Origin: Streptomyces sp. NBC_00572 | GTDB taxonomy: Bacteria > Actinomycetota > Actinomycetes > Streptomycetales > Streptomycetaceae | DNA length: 64,000 nucleotides | Direction of reading: 5' to 3' | Assembly (NCBI RefSeq): GCF_026341815.1 | Contig: NZ_JAPENX010000001.1 | Span: forward strand, 5,828,001-5,892,000 | In this document: positions 41,091 to 49,667 of the stretch, in pieces | Position numbering within the stretch: position 1 is the first letter of the stretch | Layout of the letters: every line of letters starts with the position of its first letter | Made by a program: the position numbers and the translations under genes | The notes under the pieces: model-generated | Databases searched by the model: none | Seen by the model: only the letters and a program-made list of their open reading frames with translations | Told to the model about the DNA's origin: nothing

Positions 41091-42917
41091 TTAGAAGGTC
41101 AGGCTCCACGAGTCGATGTAGCCGGTGTCACCCGTGGCCACATCGCGGACCTGAAGCTTCCAGGTGCCGTTGGCGACCTCGCTCGACGCGTCGACGGTGT
41201 ACGTGGTGAGTACGTTGTCGGCGCTGTCCGAGGAGGAGGACGTCTTGAGGTTGCGCACCGTGCCGTCGGGGGCGATCAGGTCGATGACCAGGTCCCCGCG
41301 CCAGGTGTGCTTGATGTCCACGCCGACCTTGAGGGCGGCGGGAGCGTTGCCGGTGCGGCCGGTGACGGCGATCGAGGACGACACGGTGGTGTTGTCCGGG
41401 ACCGTCGCATCGGTCGCGTTGGTGAAGACGGTGCCGGCCGGCGGGGTGGTGGTGACGGCGTCGACGGTCTTCGCGGAGTCGGCGATGCCGGTGCCGCAGC
41501 CACCGGTGCAGGTGCCGGGCAGCGGGCGGGCGTTGGCCTTGATCGCGGACTCGATCTCGGCCGGGGTGAGCGTGCTCTTGGCCGACTTGAGCAGGGCGGC
41601 GAGGCCGGCGATGTGCGGCGCCGCCATCGACGTGCCCTGGTAGGGCTTGTAGTTCTCGGCCGACTGGGTCGTCGCGCCCGAGTTCAGCGTGGAGTAGATG
41701 CCGTTCTCGGGGGTGGTGACGGTGCCGGGCGTGTCGGTCGAGCGGCGGGTCTCGCCGCCGGGCGCGGCCACGTCCACGATGGCGCCGAAGTTGGAGTAGT
41801 ACGACCGGTTGCCCTCACGGCTGGTGGACGCCACGTTGATGACGTTCGCGCAGTTCGCGGGGGTGAATCCGGAGGCGTTGGCGTTGCTGTTGCCCGCGGC
41901 GACGACGACGGTGGTACCGCGCGAGACGGCGCCGTTGATCGCGGTCTGGTAGACGCTCGGGCAGGTCGCGCTGGCGCCGCCCAGGCTCAGGTTGATGACC
42001 TTGGCCGGGGTGGCGTTGGCCGGGACGCCCGGCACGGAGCCGCCCGACGCCCAGGTGATCGCGTCGGCGATGTCGGCGGACGAGCCGCCGCACTTGCCGA
42101 GCACGCGCACGGGCTGGATCTTCGCGTTGTACGCGATGCCCGCGATGCCCTTGGTGTTGTTCGTGACGGCGGCGATGGTGCCGGCCACGTGGGTGCCGTG
42201 CCAGGACGAGTTGGACGCCGTGGAGCCGGCGCCGCACTCGCCGGCGGTGGCGTTCCAGTCGCCCTCGTCCTTGGAGTCCGCGTCACGGCCGTTGCCGTCG
42301 CGGGCGTCGGCCGAGGTGGAGATGAAGTCGTAACCGGAGACGACGTTGGTCGCCAGGTCCGAGTGGGCCGCGTAGCCGGTGTCGATGACCGCGACGGTGA
42401 CGCCGGAGCCGGTCGTCTTGTCCCAGGCCGCGGGAACGTTCATGCCGCCGGTGGGCTCGAAGAGGTCCCACTGCTTGGCGTAGTCGGTGTCGTTCGGCGT
42501 GACCGCCATCGCGTAGGCGCGGATGTCGGGCTCGACGGAGGCGACGGACGGGTCGGCGCGGAACGCGGCCATGACCTCCGTCAGGTCCTGCTTGGTGGCG
42601 CTGTCGCCCAGGTCGACCAGGGCGCCACCGCCGGCGAGACGACGCTCGAAGGAGAGCTTCTCGCCCGTCTTCGCGGCCTTCTCGGCCGTGTCGCTCTTCG
42701 CGGCGGTGTTGGAGCCGGCCTCGGCGGCCTTGCTCTTGTAGGTGACGATGACCTTCTCGACCGGGGCGCTGGGGAGCGCCCGCATGGTCTGCGAAGCCGG
42801 TGCGGGCTTCGGGGTGGCAGCGCCCGGGGCGGCGGCGATCGCCCCGGTCGTGGCAGCGGCGCCGAGGATCGCGGCGCTCGCGACCACGGATATGACTCTC
42901 CGCCTGGAACCGTTCAA
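41091..42917 (-). CDS. Secreted S8 family serine peptidase (subtilase) with P-domain
   Basis: 608 residues. The start is a TTG at 42917 with AAAGGG 7 bases upstream; the upstream part of the open frame looks unlike a signal. Signal peptide about 1-30 (SRRRVISVVASAAILGAAA), then an I9-type propeptide (KVIVTYKSKAAEAGSN to VASVEPDIR, about 50-140). The catalytic triad is Asp near 179 (VIDTGYAAHSDL), His near 238 (SWHGTHVAGT) and Ser near 428 (GTSMAAPH). The C-terminal 110 residues form a proprotein-convertase P-domain (VSSSIAVTG, DLVIDLIAPDGT, TWKLQVRDVATGDTGYIDSW). A typical extracellular protease. The 640 bp upstream to the next gene holds its promoter. Confidence 0.93.
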   Translation of the reverse strand: MNGSRRRVISVVASAAILGAAATTGAIAAAPGAATPKPAPASQTMRALPSAPVEKVIVTYKSKAAEAGSNTAAKSDTAEKAAKTGEKLSFERRLAGGGALVDLGDSATKQDLTEVMAAFRADPSVASVEPDIRAYAMAVTPNDTDYAKQWDLFEPTGGMNVPAAWDKTTGSGVTVAVIDTGYAAHSDLATNVVSGYDFISTSADARDGNGRDADSKDEGDWNATAGECGAGSTASNSSWHGTHVAGTIAAVTNNTKGIAGIAYNAKIQPVRVLGKCGGSSADIADAITWASGGSVPGVPANATPAKVINLSLGGASATCPSVYQTAINGAVSRGTTVVVAAGNSNANASGFTPANCANVINVASTSREGNRSYYSNFGAIVDVAAPGGETRRSTDTPGTVTTPENGIYSTLNSGATTQSAENYKPYQGTSMAAPHIAGLAALLKSAKSTLTPAEIESAIKANARPLPGTCTGGCGTGIADSAKTVDAVTTTPPAGTVFTNATDATVPDNTTVSSSIAVTGRTGNAPAALKVGVDIKHTWRGDLVIDLIAPDGTVRNLKTSSSSDSADNVLTTYTVDASSEVANGTWKLQVRDVATGDTGYIDSWSLTF

Positions 42918-43554
42918 GGTGTGGCCCTTTCGAGTACGACGTAGCTGCGGAGCAGTGGCGGCGGCGCGGGACACACGGGGCGAAGTGGGGTCGCGATCCG
43001 GCATTCCCTGGGCTGGGGGGCCCTTGCGCCGCCACCGGCGCGACGGCCCGGGTCAAGGCCGTCACCGGCGGATGCCACCCTCCGCATGCACCTGTCAGTG
43101 GTGCGGTCGGGGGATGATATCTGCCGGTGCGGAGGACAGTAGGGAACGGGGGGGTGAACCCGATACGGGGAAAACCCTTGTCACCCCTCACGGGGCGGCG
43201 GGGGGTCGGTGAGGGGAGGTGCGACCGGGAGTGCGGCGCGGGGTGCCCGGGCGGGAAACCGACGCCGCGTCACGCGCGCGCTGAGCGGGGAAAGCAGGCC
43301 CGGTTCGGCGGGAAGGTACGTACCTGCTCAGCGGTAAAGGTACACACCAGCCGAGGGGCACGACGACGCGGGTCGGCGGGCGGCCCCGCGGCGAGGCCGG
43401 CGCCGTCCGTGGGGCCGTCGTGGAGGGGCCTGGACGGTGTGCGGGCGCCGCGCGGACGGCGCGGCGCGGGACGGGTGGGCTCGGCCGAGTTCGACGTCGT
43501 GGCGGGACGGTGTGGGCTCAGCCGGGTTCGACGTCGTGACGCGACGGTGTGGGC
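42918..43554. other. Upstream region of the subtilase gene, with a tandem repeat
   Basis: About 640 bases without a supported gene. The half nearest 42918 is less GC-rich and presumably holds the subtilase promoter and leader. The half nearest 43554 is very G-rich with short direct repeats and ends in the 37-bp tandem repeat described separately. I saw no RNA gene. Confidence 0.4.
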
Positions 43555-43580
43555 TCAGCCGAGTTCGAGCGTCGTGACCC
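43477..43580. repeat. 37-bp tandem repeat at the 3' end of the GNAT gene
   Basis: Two full units (43477-43513 and 43514-43550) and most of a third (43551 to about 43580) begin GGGCTCAGCCGAGTTCGACG, differing at a few positions. The third unit contains the stop codon and last residues of the GNAT gene, so the array appears to have arisen by duplicating the gene's 3' end outward. Confidence 0.7.
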
Positions 43581-44421
43581 CGTACACGCGCTCGCGTGCC
43601 ACCGGGCGGACCGGGCCCGTGTACATCCTGGCCGTCTCGAACGTCGGCTCGAGGCCCCGCTCCTCGGCCAGCCGGGCCGCCGCCGGATTCGACTCCGGCA
43701 TGTCCACCGCGATCCGCGACGAGCCGAACTCCCGCGCCTCGGCGGCCAGCGCGTCGAGCAGCGCGGCCGCGTCGGCCGGACTGTCCGCGAACAGCGGCCC
43801 CACCCGCGCCTCGTCCTGGGCCGGGCGGACCACCCCGTACCCGGTCGGACGCCCGTCGACGATCCGGACCAGCGCACGATGGCCGGGCGTGGCCAGCCAG
43901 GCGGCGAGGAACCGCGGTCGGTCGGCATGATGGCACGCGCTGTCGTACGCGGCGAGGGCGGCGGGGTCGACGGACCCGGCCGGCACGACACCCGACACCG
44001 GGCCGTCGGGCGCGGGGACCTCGCCCACGTAACGCGCCGTGCGGTGCGCCGTCGTGAAGCCGGAGCGCCGGTAGTTGTCCTGCTGCGACGGCACCCCGTC
44101 CAGCCCGACGGACCGGTCCCCGGCATGGGCGAGCGCCGCCCGCCAGGTGGCCAGACCGTGACCGAGGCCGCGGAGTTCGGGGCGTACGAGGTAGAAGCCG
44201 AGGAACGCGTACGCGTCGTCGTACGTGACCACCGAGATGGCGGAGACCGGCTCCCCCTCGACCCGGCCGAGGAAGAAGCCCCGGGGGTCCTGCGCGAAGA
44301 ACGCCCCGGCGTCCGAGAGCCCGGGATTCCATCCCTCCTCGGCCGCCCAGGAACGCACGAGCGCCCAGTCCCGCTCCGTGGCGGGGGAGACGGACAGCGG
44401 GCCGGAGGAGGCGGAGGCCAT
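43555..44421 (-). CDS. GNAT family N-acetyltransferase (two-module form)
   Basis: 288 residues. The first module has the classic strand-loop YLVRPELRGLGHGLATW (acetyl-CoA pyrophosphate loop RGLGHGL near 85). A second GNAT-like half follows, with RIVDGRPTGYGVVRPAQDE and VDMPESNPAAARLAEERGLE. This arrangement is common in actinobacterial proteins of unknown acceptor. The final TTLELG falls within the tandem repeat. No coupled neighbours. Confidence 0.88.
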   Translation of the reverse strand: MASASSGPLSVSPATERDWALVRSWAAEEGWNPGLSDAGAFFAQDPRGFFLGRVEGEPVSAISVVTYDDAYAFLGFYLVRPELRGLGHGLATWRAALAHAGDRSVGLDGVPSQQDNYRRSGFTTAHRTARYVGEVPAPDGPVSGVVPAGSVDPAALAAYDSACHHADRPRFLAAWLATPGHRALVRIVDGRPTGYGVVRPAQDEARVGPLFADSPADAAALLDALAAEAREFGSSRIAVDMPESNPAAARLAEERGLEPTFETARMYTGPVRPVARERVYGVTTLELG

Positions 44422-44605
44422 GGGATTCCTTCAGCAGCCGGGGCGGACGGACGCTCGACGTCTCGATGTGAGGAACTGTCTGAAACACGGACAGAACCCC
44501 TGCGAAAAACCGGGCAAAGCGCGGCGAGCATAGCGCCACCCGAGACCGGGCCCGCCCGCGGCCGATCGATTCCGGCCGCGGACTCCTCGGCGGGGGAGCC
44601 CTCGG

Positions 44606-45505
44606 TCAGTGGACGAGACGGAGGCGCGGGCCGGCCACCGTGAGCCGGACGGTCTGACCCCACGTCAGCTCCAGTGCGTCCGACTCGACGCCGTCGCCGA
44701 AGGCCACCAGACGGTCCGACTCGACGGTGAGGCGCAGCCCCTGGCCCGGGTCGAGGAGCCCCTCGACCCGGCTCGTGCCGGTCGCCGGCGACGGCCAGGC
44801 CTCGCGGACGAACCAGGCGAGCCGGGCATCCGCCGGTGCGGGCAGGGCGAGCGCGCTGGAGCGCTGCTCCCACAGGGACCGCAGCCAGCCGGTGGCCCCG
44901 GTGCCGGTGCCGACCAGGACGCCCGAGGAGGCCTGGGCCTCGGGCGGCAGCTCCGTCGCGTCGAGGTCCAGCGTGTACCGGGCTGTCTGATGGCCGCGCG
45001 GCCCGACGTAGATCTCGTTCAGCGCCAGGAGCCGCTGCGCGTCGTCGGTGACGGCCTCCACCATCGTCAGCTCGTCGACCGCCGCCCCGGCCCCCGCCGC
45101 GTACGGCAGGAGCCGTCGCGCCCGGTCCGCCCGGTGGCGGACCAGAACGCCCGGATTGCGCCCCGGATCGGCGTCGATCCCGATGACCGGCTGCCCGGTG
45201 AGGTACTTCGCCGCATTGGCGACCAGACCGTCCTGGCCGACCACCACGACCACGTCCTCGGGCCCGAACAGGAACCGGTCCAGATCGGCGCGCTCCACCC
45301 GGGTCTGCCGCCACGTCAGCGGCACCGCGCCCGCCACTTCGGCCAGTGCCCGGTGGGTGCGCTCGTGCCGCTCGCGCACGGCGTCGACCGACCGGCCGCG
45401 CGCGGAGAGGAAGAACGCGGCCTGGCCGTGCGTACCGTGCCGGGCGAGCAGCTCCTCGTACTCCGTGGTCCGGTGCACGAGCACCGCGCGCGGCGCGAGG
45501 CTCAC
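44606..45505 (-). CDS. NAD kinase-like (diacylglycerol/NAD kinase superfamily) protein
   Basis: 299 residues from a GTG at 45505 that overlaps the stop of the SPFH gene (GTGA), implying translational coupling. The protein has a Rossmann-like first half with VVVVGQDGLVANAAKYL (replacing the GGDG loop of NAD kinases: here GQDG, with Gln for Gly) and PVIGIDADPGRNPG, then LNEIYVGPRGHQTARYTL and VLVGTGTGATGWLRSL, the NE/D and GSTGW-like motifs of NAD kinases. The altered loop leaves catalytic competence open. NAD kinases phosphorylate NAD to NADP. Confidence 0.75.
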   Translation of the reverse strand: MSLAPRAVLVHRTTEYEELLARHGTHGQAAFFLSARGRSVDAVRERHERTHRALAEVAGAVPLTWRQTRVERADLDRFLFGPEDVVVVVGQDGLVANAAKYLTGQPVIGIDADPGRNPGVLVRHRADRARRLLPYAAGAGAAVDELTMVEAVTDDAQRLLALNEIYVGPRGHQTARYTLDLDATELPPEAQASSGVLVGTGTGATGWLRSLWEQRSSALALPAPADARLAWFVREAWPSPATGTSRVEGLLDPGQGLRLTVESDRLVAFGDGVESDALELTWGQTVRLTVAGPRLRLVH

Positions 45506-46509
45506 GACCGGGCTCCGCCCTCGCCCAGCTTGGCGAGCAGCCCCGTCAGGACGTCCGGCGAGAGCGTCAGGTGCTCGATCCGGGGCAGGTTCTCGGCGGC
45601 GCGGGTCACGGCGAGGGCGTGCAGGGTGGCCGGTTCCACCTCGGCGTGCGCCCGCAGCCACTCGGACTGCGCCCCGGCGCGCGCCTCGCCGACCTCGCGC
45701 GCCGCCTCCGCCTCGGCCCGTGCGAGGCGGACCTTCCGTACGGCCTCGGCCTCGGCCCGTACGGCGTCGGCGGCGGCGTTCTCCTCCGCCTCGCGGCGCG
45801 CGTTGGTGCCGCGCTGTTCGACGAGCCGCTCCTCCTGGCGGGCCAGCTCGATCTTGCTGGCGAGCTCGTTCTCCGCGATGGTGCGCTCGCGTTCGACGGC
45901 GACCGCGCGACGCTCGTACGTCGCCCGGTCGGCCTCCTGCTGGATCTGCTCGCGGGCGGGGGTGCGCAGGGCACGCTCGACCTCGGGCTCGGGCCGGATC
46001 GCGACCACCCGGACGGCGACGACCTCGATGCCGGTGGCCGGCAGGCGGGGCTCGGCCGCGAGTCCGGCCGTGACGCGGTCCCGGACCGCCGCCACGCCGT
46101 CGACGAGCGCCTCGGCGAGCGCGGTGCGGGCGAGGACGTCGAGGGCGTGCTGCTGGGCGGTCTCGGTGAGGAGGGTGGCGATCTGCTCCAGCGGAGTGCC
46201 GCGCCACGCGCCGGTGTCGGGGTCGATGGAGAAGTCGAGCCGGGTGGCGGCGGCGGCCGGGTCGCCGATCCGGTACGTGACGGTGGACTGGACGCTGACG
46301 TCCTGGAAGTCGGCGGTGCGCGCGTGGAAGGCCATGGCCAGTTCGCGGTCGTTCACCGGGACCTCGGAGAGCGCCGCGGTGAGCGGCCGGAACCAGAAGC
46401 TCAGGCCTTCGCCGTCGTGCACGAGCCTGCCTCGGCGCTGGTGGCGGATGTGTGCGGTGGGCGCGGAGCGCAGATGGCGCCAGCCGGCCCGCCGGGTGAT
46501 GTCGGCCAT
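45502..46509 (-). CDS. SPFH domain (Band 7 / stomatin-like) protein
   Basis: 335 residues. The SPFH core is about 25-190 (LSFWFRPLTAALSEVPVNDR, VSVQSTVTYRIGDP, ALAEALVDGVAAVRDRVTAG, GIEVVAVRVVAIRPEPEVER), followed by a long Ala/Glu/Arg coiled coil (about 195-285) and a short C-terminal domain (IEHLTLSPDVLTGLLAKLGE). No transmembrane helix is evident, unlike classical stomatins. It is coupled to the NAD-kinase-like gene by overlapping stop/start codons. Two TCGTCA-N3-TGACGA palindromes lie just upstream, so the pair probably forms a small regulated operon. Function of such SPFH/NAD-kinase pairs is unknown to me. Confidence 0.88.
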   Translation of the reverse strand: MADITRRAGWRHLRSAPTAHIRHQRRGRLVHDGEGLSFWFRPLTAALSEVPVNDRELAMAFHARTADFQDVSVQSTVTYRIGDPAAAATRLDFSIDPDTGAWRGTPLEQIATLLTETAQQHALDVLARTALAEALVDGVAAVRDRVTAGLAAEPRLPATGIEVVAVRVVAIRPEPEVERALRTPAREQIQQEADRATYERRAVAVERERTIAENELASKIELARQEERLVEQRGTNARREAEENAAADAVRAEAEAVRKVRLARAEAEAAREVGEARAGAQSEWLRAHAEVEPATLHALAVTRAAENLPRIEHLTLSPDVLTGLLAKLGEGGARS

Positions 46510-46513
46510 GAAG

Positions 46514-46549
46514 AAACCCCCTTGTCGTCATGTTGACGATAGGGGGTTT
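46514..46549. terminator. Strong hairpin upstream of the SPFH gene
   Basis: AAACCCCCT at 46514-46522 pairs with AGGGGGTTT at 46541-46549; the interior is itself the first TCGTCA/TGACGA palindrome. Read on the minus strand it follows the EamA gene and ends in a run of T, the form of a Rho-independent terminator. It may double as an operator-containing element. Confidence 0.5.
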
Positions 46550-46573
46550 CCTTGATTGTCGTCAAGATGACGA
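46525..46573. promoter_or_regulatory. Two perfect 15-bp palindromes TCGTCA-N3-TGACGA (operator candidates)
   Basis: TCGTCA TGT TGACGA at 46525-46539 and TCGTCA AGA TGACGA at 46559-46573, centre-to-centre 34 bp, just upstream of the SPFH start codon (46509). Identical half-sites with the same spacing argue for a dimeric repressor or activator. The second site overlaps the end of the EamA gene. Confidence 0.6.
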
Positions 46574-47590
46574 ATTCAAGGTCATCTCCTGCTCCCGGCC
46601 CCGCGTCCCGAGGTCGGGGACGCGGGGAGACGGGACCGCCTGGAGCTCCCACACCCCACGCGCGGGCGTGGACTCCACGGGCGTGGCCAGGGTCACGGCC
46701 ACGGGCTCCGCCACCGGAGCGGCCTCGGGGGAGCCGCCCTTCGTCAGCAGCACCACACCCCGCGCCGCGACCAGTGACGCGCCGGCCGCGACCAGCCAGC
46801 CCCACGCGCCCGCGCGGAACGTCTCGCCGAGCAGCGCCACGCCGATCACCGCGGCGGCCGCCGGGTTGGAGAGGTTGACCACGGCCAGCGGCGCCGCGAG
46901 GCCGCCCCGGTAGGCGGCCTGGGAGAGCAGCAGGCCACCCGTCGCGAAGGCGGAGATGAGCACCGCGAGCAGCGCGGTCTGCCACCAGGTCGGCTTGCTG
47001 CCCGGGAGTTCGAGCGCGAGCGCGGCCGTCAGCGTCTGGGTGAGCGCGGAGGCGACGCCCGAGGCGATCCCGGAGGCCGTGGCGTGCCCGAGCCCGCGAG
47101 GGGCCCGCCCCTTGGAGGTGTGCCGGCCCGAGGCGAGGGCGGCGATGAGCAGCGCCGTCGCCGCGGCGACGACCAGGGACTCGCGCAGGCTCAGCGCCTC
47201 GCCGGGCGCCGTGGGGCCGGTCACGGCGACCAGGCCGACGAGACCGGCCAGGGTCCACAGCGCCCCGCGCCACTCGGTGCGGGTCACCCGTCGCCGTGCG
47301 GCGTACGCGCCGAGCGGCAGCGCCGCCACCAGGGTCAGCGCGCCGAGCGGCTGGACCAGGGTCAGCGGTCCGTAGTGCAGGGCGGCCACGTGGGCGAGGG
47401 CTCCGGCGGCGTTGAGGCCGACCGCCGACCACCACTGGCCACGGGCCAGCAGCGCGCGCAGCGCCCCGCGCCCGTCCTGGACGGGGGAGGCGGCGGCGAG
47501 CCGGGACTGGGCGACGGCGGCGAGCGCGTATCCGGCGGCGGAGACGAGGGAGAGGAGCACCGCGACGACGGTGCCGGTGGCGGGGTTCAT
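46562..47590 (-). CDS. EamA/DMT-family transporter
   Basis: 342 residues with about nine or ten hydrophobic helices from MNPATGTVVAVLLSLVSAAG onward; the early AVAQSRLAAASP and the later LSNPAAAAVIGVALLGETFRAG are typical of drug/metabolite transporter (EamA) permeases. The C-terminal 50 residues are hydrophilic and Pro/Glu-rich. Its start overlaps the stop of the PAP2 gene (ATGA), so the two are coupled. Substrate unknown. Confidence 0.85.
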   Translation of the reverse strand: MNPATGTVVAVLLSLVSAAGYALAAVAQSRLAAASPVQDGRGALRALLARGQWWSAVGLNAAGALAHVAALHYGPLTLVQPLGALTLVAALPLGAYAARRRVTRTEWRGALWTLAGLVGLVAVTGPTAPGEALSLRESLVVAAATALLIAALASGRHTSKGRAPRGLGHATASGIASGVASALTQTLTAALALELPGSKPTWWQTALLAVLISAFATGGLLLSQAAYRGGLAAPLAVVNLSNPAAAAVIGVALLGETFRAGAWGWLVAAGASLVAARGVVLLTKGGSPEAAPVAEPVAVTLATPVESTPARGVWELQAVPSPRVPDLGTRGREQEMTLNSSS

Positions 47591-48414
47591 CGGAGGGCTC
47601 CGACCGGAAGAGGGGCCGTACCGAGCGTGCGGGGTACGGGTGGGGGCGCCGTCCGGCGGCCGGGGGCGCGCACGGAGAGCAGGGCGAGGCCGAGGATCGC
47701 GGCGGCGGCGAGCGCGTCGAACCAGTAGTGGTTGGCGGTGCCGACGATGACGATCAGGGTGAAGAGCGGGTGCAGCAGCCACAGGACGCGCCAGCGGGAC
47801 CGGGTGGCGGCGATCAGTCCGATCGCGACCATCAGGGCCCAGCCGAAGTGCAGGGACGGCATGGCCGCGAACTGGTTGGCCATCGAGTCCGTCGCCGGCG
47901 TCGCCCCGTACACCGAGGGGCCGTAGACCCGGGCGGTGTCGACGAGTCCGCTGGCGGCGAGCATCCGGGGCGGCGCGAGCGGCATCAGCAGGTGCAGCGC
48001 GAGCGCGGCGGCGGTGACGAGCGCGAGGACGCGGCGCGACCACACGTAGTGGGCGGGGCGGCGCAGGTACAGCCAGACGAGGAAGGCGAGCGTGGCCGGG
48101 AAGTGCACGGCCGCGTAGTACGTGTTCGCGGTCCGGATCAGCGGTTCGCCGTGCAGGAGCAGCTGCTGGATCGTTCCCTCGCCCGGCAGGTGGAGCGCGC
48201 GCTCGGCGTCCCAGACGCGGTCGGCGTTCCGGAAGGCGCGGGTCTCGTGGCCGTTGGCGAAGAGCCGGCCGAACTTGTAGACGAGGAACAGCGTGGTGAC
48301 GAGCGCCAGCTCGCGCAGGAGGGGCGGTCTGGCGGTCTCGCCGCCGTCCCCCTCGCCGTTCCCGTCCCCGGCCCCGTTCTCGTCGAGTCCGGCGGGGCCG
48401 GGGGTGGGCGTCAT
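47587..48414 (-). CDS. PAP2-superfamily phosphatase / phosphotransferase, membrane
   Basis: 275 residues from an ATG at 48414 with AGGA upstream. About six transmembrane segments. The PAP2 catalytic motifs are present: PSLHFGW (residue about 195) and NHYWFD (about 235), with the earlier helix carrying a conserved R. The AUR1/IPC-like branch is suggested by TYYAAVHFPATLAFLVWLY. It would hydrolyse or transfer a lipid phosphate. Coupled to the EamA gene and divergent from the TetR gene, whose palindrome lies 110 bp upstream. Confidence 0.85.
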   Translation of the reverse strand: MTPTPGPAGLDENGAGDGNGEGDGGETARPPLLRELALVTTLFLVYKFGRLFANGHETRAFRNADRVWDAERALHLPGEGTIQQLLLHGEPLIRTANTYYAAVHFPATLAFLVWLYLRRPAHYVWSRRVLALVTAAALALHLLMPLAPPRMLAASGLVDTARVYGPSVYGATPATDSMANQFAAMPSLHFGWALMVAIGLIAATRSRWRVLWLLHPLFTLIVIVGTANHYWFDALAAAAILGLALLSVRAPGRRTAPPPVPRTLGTAPLPVGALR

Positions 48415-48524
48415 CCCCGGTCCTGCAGGACGAGGTCCTCGTATCCCGCGTGTCCCGCCAACCATCGTGCGGCCCTCTAATCAGTCAAATCGCCAACAAA
48501 CGGAGTGAGCCTAGATCCGATTTC

Positions 48525-48546
48525 ATCGAGACGCAAGCGTCTCGAT
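48525..48546. promoter_or_regulatory. Perfect 22-bp palindromic operator upstream of the TetR gene
   Basis: ATCGAGACGC at 48525-48534 and GCGTCTCGAT at 48537-48546 flank a two-base centre; a further GCGTCTCGAT half-site follows at 48553-48562. The position, between the TetR gene and the divergent PAP2/EamA genes, is that of a TetR operator controlling both directions. Confidence 0.65.
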
Positions 48547-48615
48547 ACGTTTGCGTCTCGATTGTGCACCCCCTACTCTCGTATGTGCAGAGACAGAGGT
48601 GTCCTGGAGGGATCG

Positions 48616-49236
48616 ATGTCCACGTCCACGTCCGCGTCCACAGAGGCCGCCACCGCCGCCGCCCGTCGCAGCAAGATCACGCCGGAGCGCGAGACGGAGC
48701 TCTACGACGCCGTCCTCTGCCTCCTGCGCGAGGGCGGCTACGACTCCGTGACCATGGAGGGCGTCGCGGCCCGCACCAAGTGCGGCAAGGCCACCCTCTA
48801 CCGGCAGTGGGGCACCAAACCGCAGCTCGTCACCGCCGCGCTCGCCCAGCGCCGCTGCACCGTCTTCACCGGCATCGACACCGGCACCCTCGCCGGTGAC
48901 CTGCGCGAGGCGGGCCGGATCGCCGCCTCCCACCGCGAACGCGACGCCGAACTCATGGAGGCCGTCGCCCAGGCCTTCATCCAGCACCCCGACCTTCGCG
49001 CCGCACTCCGCGAGACCGTCATCGCCCCCGAGATCGCGGCCATCGACGCGGTCGTGGCACGCGGGGTCGCGCGCGGCGAGGTCGACGCCGACAACCCCGC
49101 GATCGGCTTCGTCGCCCCCTGCTTCCTGGGCATGCTCCGCATCGAGCGCCTCTTCGAGGACCGCTTCACGGACGTCTCGACCATGTGGACCTTCGTCGAC
49201 GCCGTCCTCCTTCCGGCGCTGCGCGTCGAGGGGTGA
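48616..49236 (+). CDS. TetR/AcrR family transcriptional regulator
   Basis: 206 residues from an ATG at 48616 preceded by GGAGG. The N-terminal helix-turn-helix is clear: ELYDAVLCLLREGGYDSVTMEGVAARTKCGKATLYRQW (about 27-64), with a Ser/Thr/Ala-rich leader. The C-terminal ligand-binding half has a TetR_C-type pattern (LREAGRIAASH, LRAALRETVIAPEIAAI, MLRIERLFEDRFTDVS). It likely represses itself and the divergent PAP2/EamA pair through the 22-bp palindrome. Ligand unknown. Confidence 0.92.
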   Translation: MSTSTSASTEAATAAARRSKITPERETELYDAVLCLLREGGYDSVTMEGVAARTKCGKATLYRQWGTKPQLVTAALAQRRCTVFTGIDTGTLAGDLREAGRIAASHRERDAELMEAVAQAFIQHPDLRAALRETVIAPEIAAIDAVVARGVARGEVDADNPAIGFVAPCFLGMLRIERLFEDRFTDVSTMWTFVDAVLLPALRVEG

Positions 49237-49265
49237 GTCGCGGGCCGGTGCGTCAGGCTTGAACC

Positions 49266-49664
49266 ATGCCCGCAGAACCCACCCAGCCCGCCCGGTCCGC
49301 CCCTCACGTCCGCGTCCGCCGAATCTACGAGACCCCCTCGCCCGACGACGGCGTACGCGTCCTCGTCGACCGGCTCTGGCCGCGCGGACTCGCCAAGACC
49401 GACGCCCACATCGACGAATGGCCCAAGGCGCTCACCCCCTCCACGGAACTCCGCCGCTGGTACCACGGAACCGAGGGTGAGTACGAGGAGTTCTGCCGCC
49501 GGTACGAGGCCGAACTCGCCGTCCCCGAGGCCGCGGTGGCCCTCGACCGTCTGAGAGACCTCGCGGCCGAGGGGACGATCACCCTCCTGACGGCCGCCAA
49601 GGAACCGTCGGTCAGCCACACGTCGGTACTGCGGCGGGAGCTGGACCGACGGCCGGGAACATAG
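49266..49664 (+). CDS. DUF488 family protein
   Basis: 132 residues. The motifs VLVDRLWPRGLAKTDAHIDEWPKALTPSTELRRWY and TITLLTAAKEPSVSHTSVL are diagnostic of the DUF488 family, which adopts a small alpha/beta fold of unknown function. It lies 29 bp downstream of the TetR gene on the same strand and may share its transcript. Confidence 0.9.
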   Translation: MPAEPTQPARSAPHVRVRRIYETPSPDDGVRVLVDRLWPRGLAKTDAHIDEWPKALTPSTELRRWYHGTEGEYEEFCRRYEAELAVPEAAVALDRLRDLAAEGTITLLTAAKEPSVSHTSVLRRELDRRPGT

Positions 49665-49667
49665 CCG

